Source of the DNA: Alphaproteobacteria bacterium HGW-Alphaproteobacteria-18
GTDB lineage: Bacteria; Pseudomonadota; Alphaproteobacteria; Caulobacterales; Hyphomonadaceae
DNA length: 45,661 nucleotides
Assembly: GCA_002841155.1 (NCBI GenBank)
Contig: PHEH01000017.1
Span: forward strand, 1 to 45,661
Direction: 5' to 3'
The notes below the pieces were generated by a model. That model saw nothing but the letters and a program-made list of their open reading frames with translations. It ran no database searches and was not told the DNA's origin. Positions 45,466 to 45,661 of this stretch are shown here, in pieces; the stretch's first letter is position 1, and every line of letters begins with the position of its first letter. A program made the position numbers and the translations under genes.

Positions 45466-45661
45466 GAGGCGGATGCGCCTTTAGCCGGACTGGCGGAGCC
45501 ATCCGGGGTCGGAGCAGTTCGGGTGGCTCGCGAGGTGGAGCCGGTGCGCGGCGGGCGCCGCGGCGCCCGGAAAGGTAAAAGTGTTGCGGTTTGGGCGCTA
45601 TCGCCCGCCGCGCACTGCCGCCGGAGTTTCGGGCAGTAGGATTCGGGATGACTTCGGCGCT
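45466..45661. repeat. Gene-free window end with a 14-bp inverted repeat
   Basis: GTGCGCGGCGGGCG (45544-45557) and CGCCCGCCGCGCAC (45602-45615) are perfect inverted arms 44 bases apart. The palindrome GGGCGCCGCGGCGCCC (45554-45569) overlaps the left arm, so two folds compete. No gene is seen in these 196 bases, though one may begin beyond the window. Confidence 0.6.

Overview
This window looks like chromosomal DNA of a GC-rich alphaproteobacterium, most likely of the Hyphomonas/Caulobacterales type. That placement is an inference. It rests on the gene order enoyl-CoA hydratase - rpsT - dnaA - dnaN - recF, a large TonB-dependent receptor, the codon use, and dispersed palindromic intergenic repeats. 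Most of the sequence is housekeeping. No phage, CRISPR array or large genomic island is visible. A few single or paired genes have visibly lower GC and look acquired.

Layout. 1-98: the last codons of an IS630-family transposase, abutting a PQQ-type aldose dehydrogenase lipoprotein (minus). 1.3-4.4 kb: a TonB-dependent receptor with its own terminator and an upstream 18-bp palindrome. 4.6-6.4 kb: a queC-queE-queD operon for 7-deazaguanine (queuosine precursor) synthesis. 6.4-9.7 kb: a low-GC pentapeptide-repeat membrane protein, then an MscS-type channel. 9.7-11.9 kb: a secreted hypothetical protein, a pirin and a divergent hypothetical gene. 12.1-18.7 kb: recQ, a 10-bp-periodic TGTCC array, a ClpP paralogue, a hybrid histidine kinase and a PlpD-like patatin/beta-barrel protein. 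18.9-20.2 kb: an atypical two-gene unit and a CAT-anticodon tRNA. 20.2-25.2 kb: an FAD oxidoreductase, a periplasmic TPR-like protein, trxB, a His-rich CDF metal exporter and a VOC protein. 25.2-26.2 kb: a cluster of palindromic repeats around one small gene.

26.4-43 kb, read mostly leftward, is a rearranged dnaA region. rpsT, dnaA, dnaN and recF are contiguous. gyrB, which usually follows recF, lies about 8.5 kb further on. Between them are glutathione-dependent formaldehyde detoxification genes (frmA, fghA), two small hypothetical or VOC genes, an Imm33-like immunity gene, a GST-like protein, hemN and a DEAD-box RNA helicase. The window ends with an enoyl-CoA hydratase and an AarF/UbiB-family kinase.

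The most interesting signals are these: a DnaA whose ATPase domain departs from the usual initiator signatures, next to a 550-bp AT-rich region with no clear DnaA box; the seven-copy decamer array between recQ and the clpP paralogue; the cloverleaf-like repeat at 25246-25363; a QueD lacking the usual catalytic cysteine; and two low-GC single genes lodged 8-12 bp behind the stop codons of gyrB and frmA.
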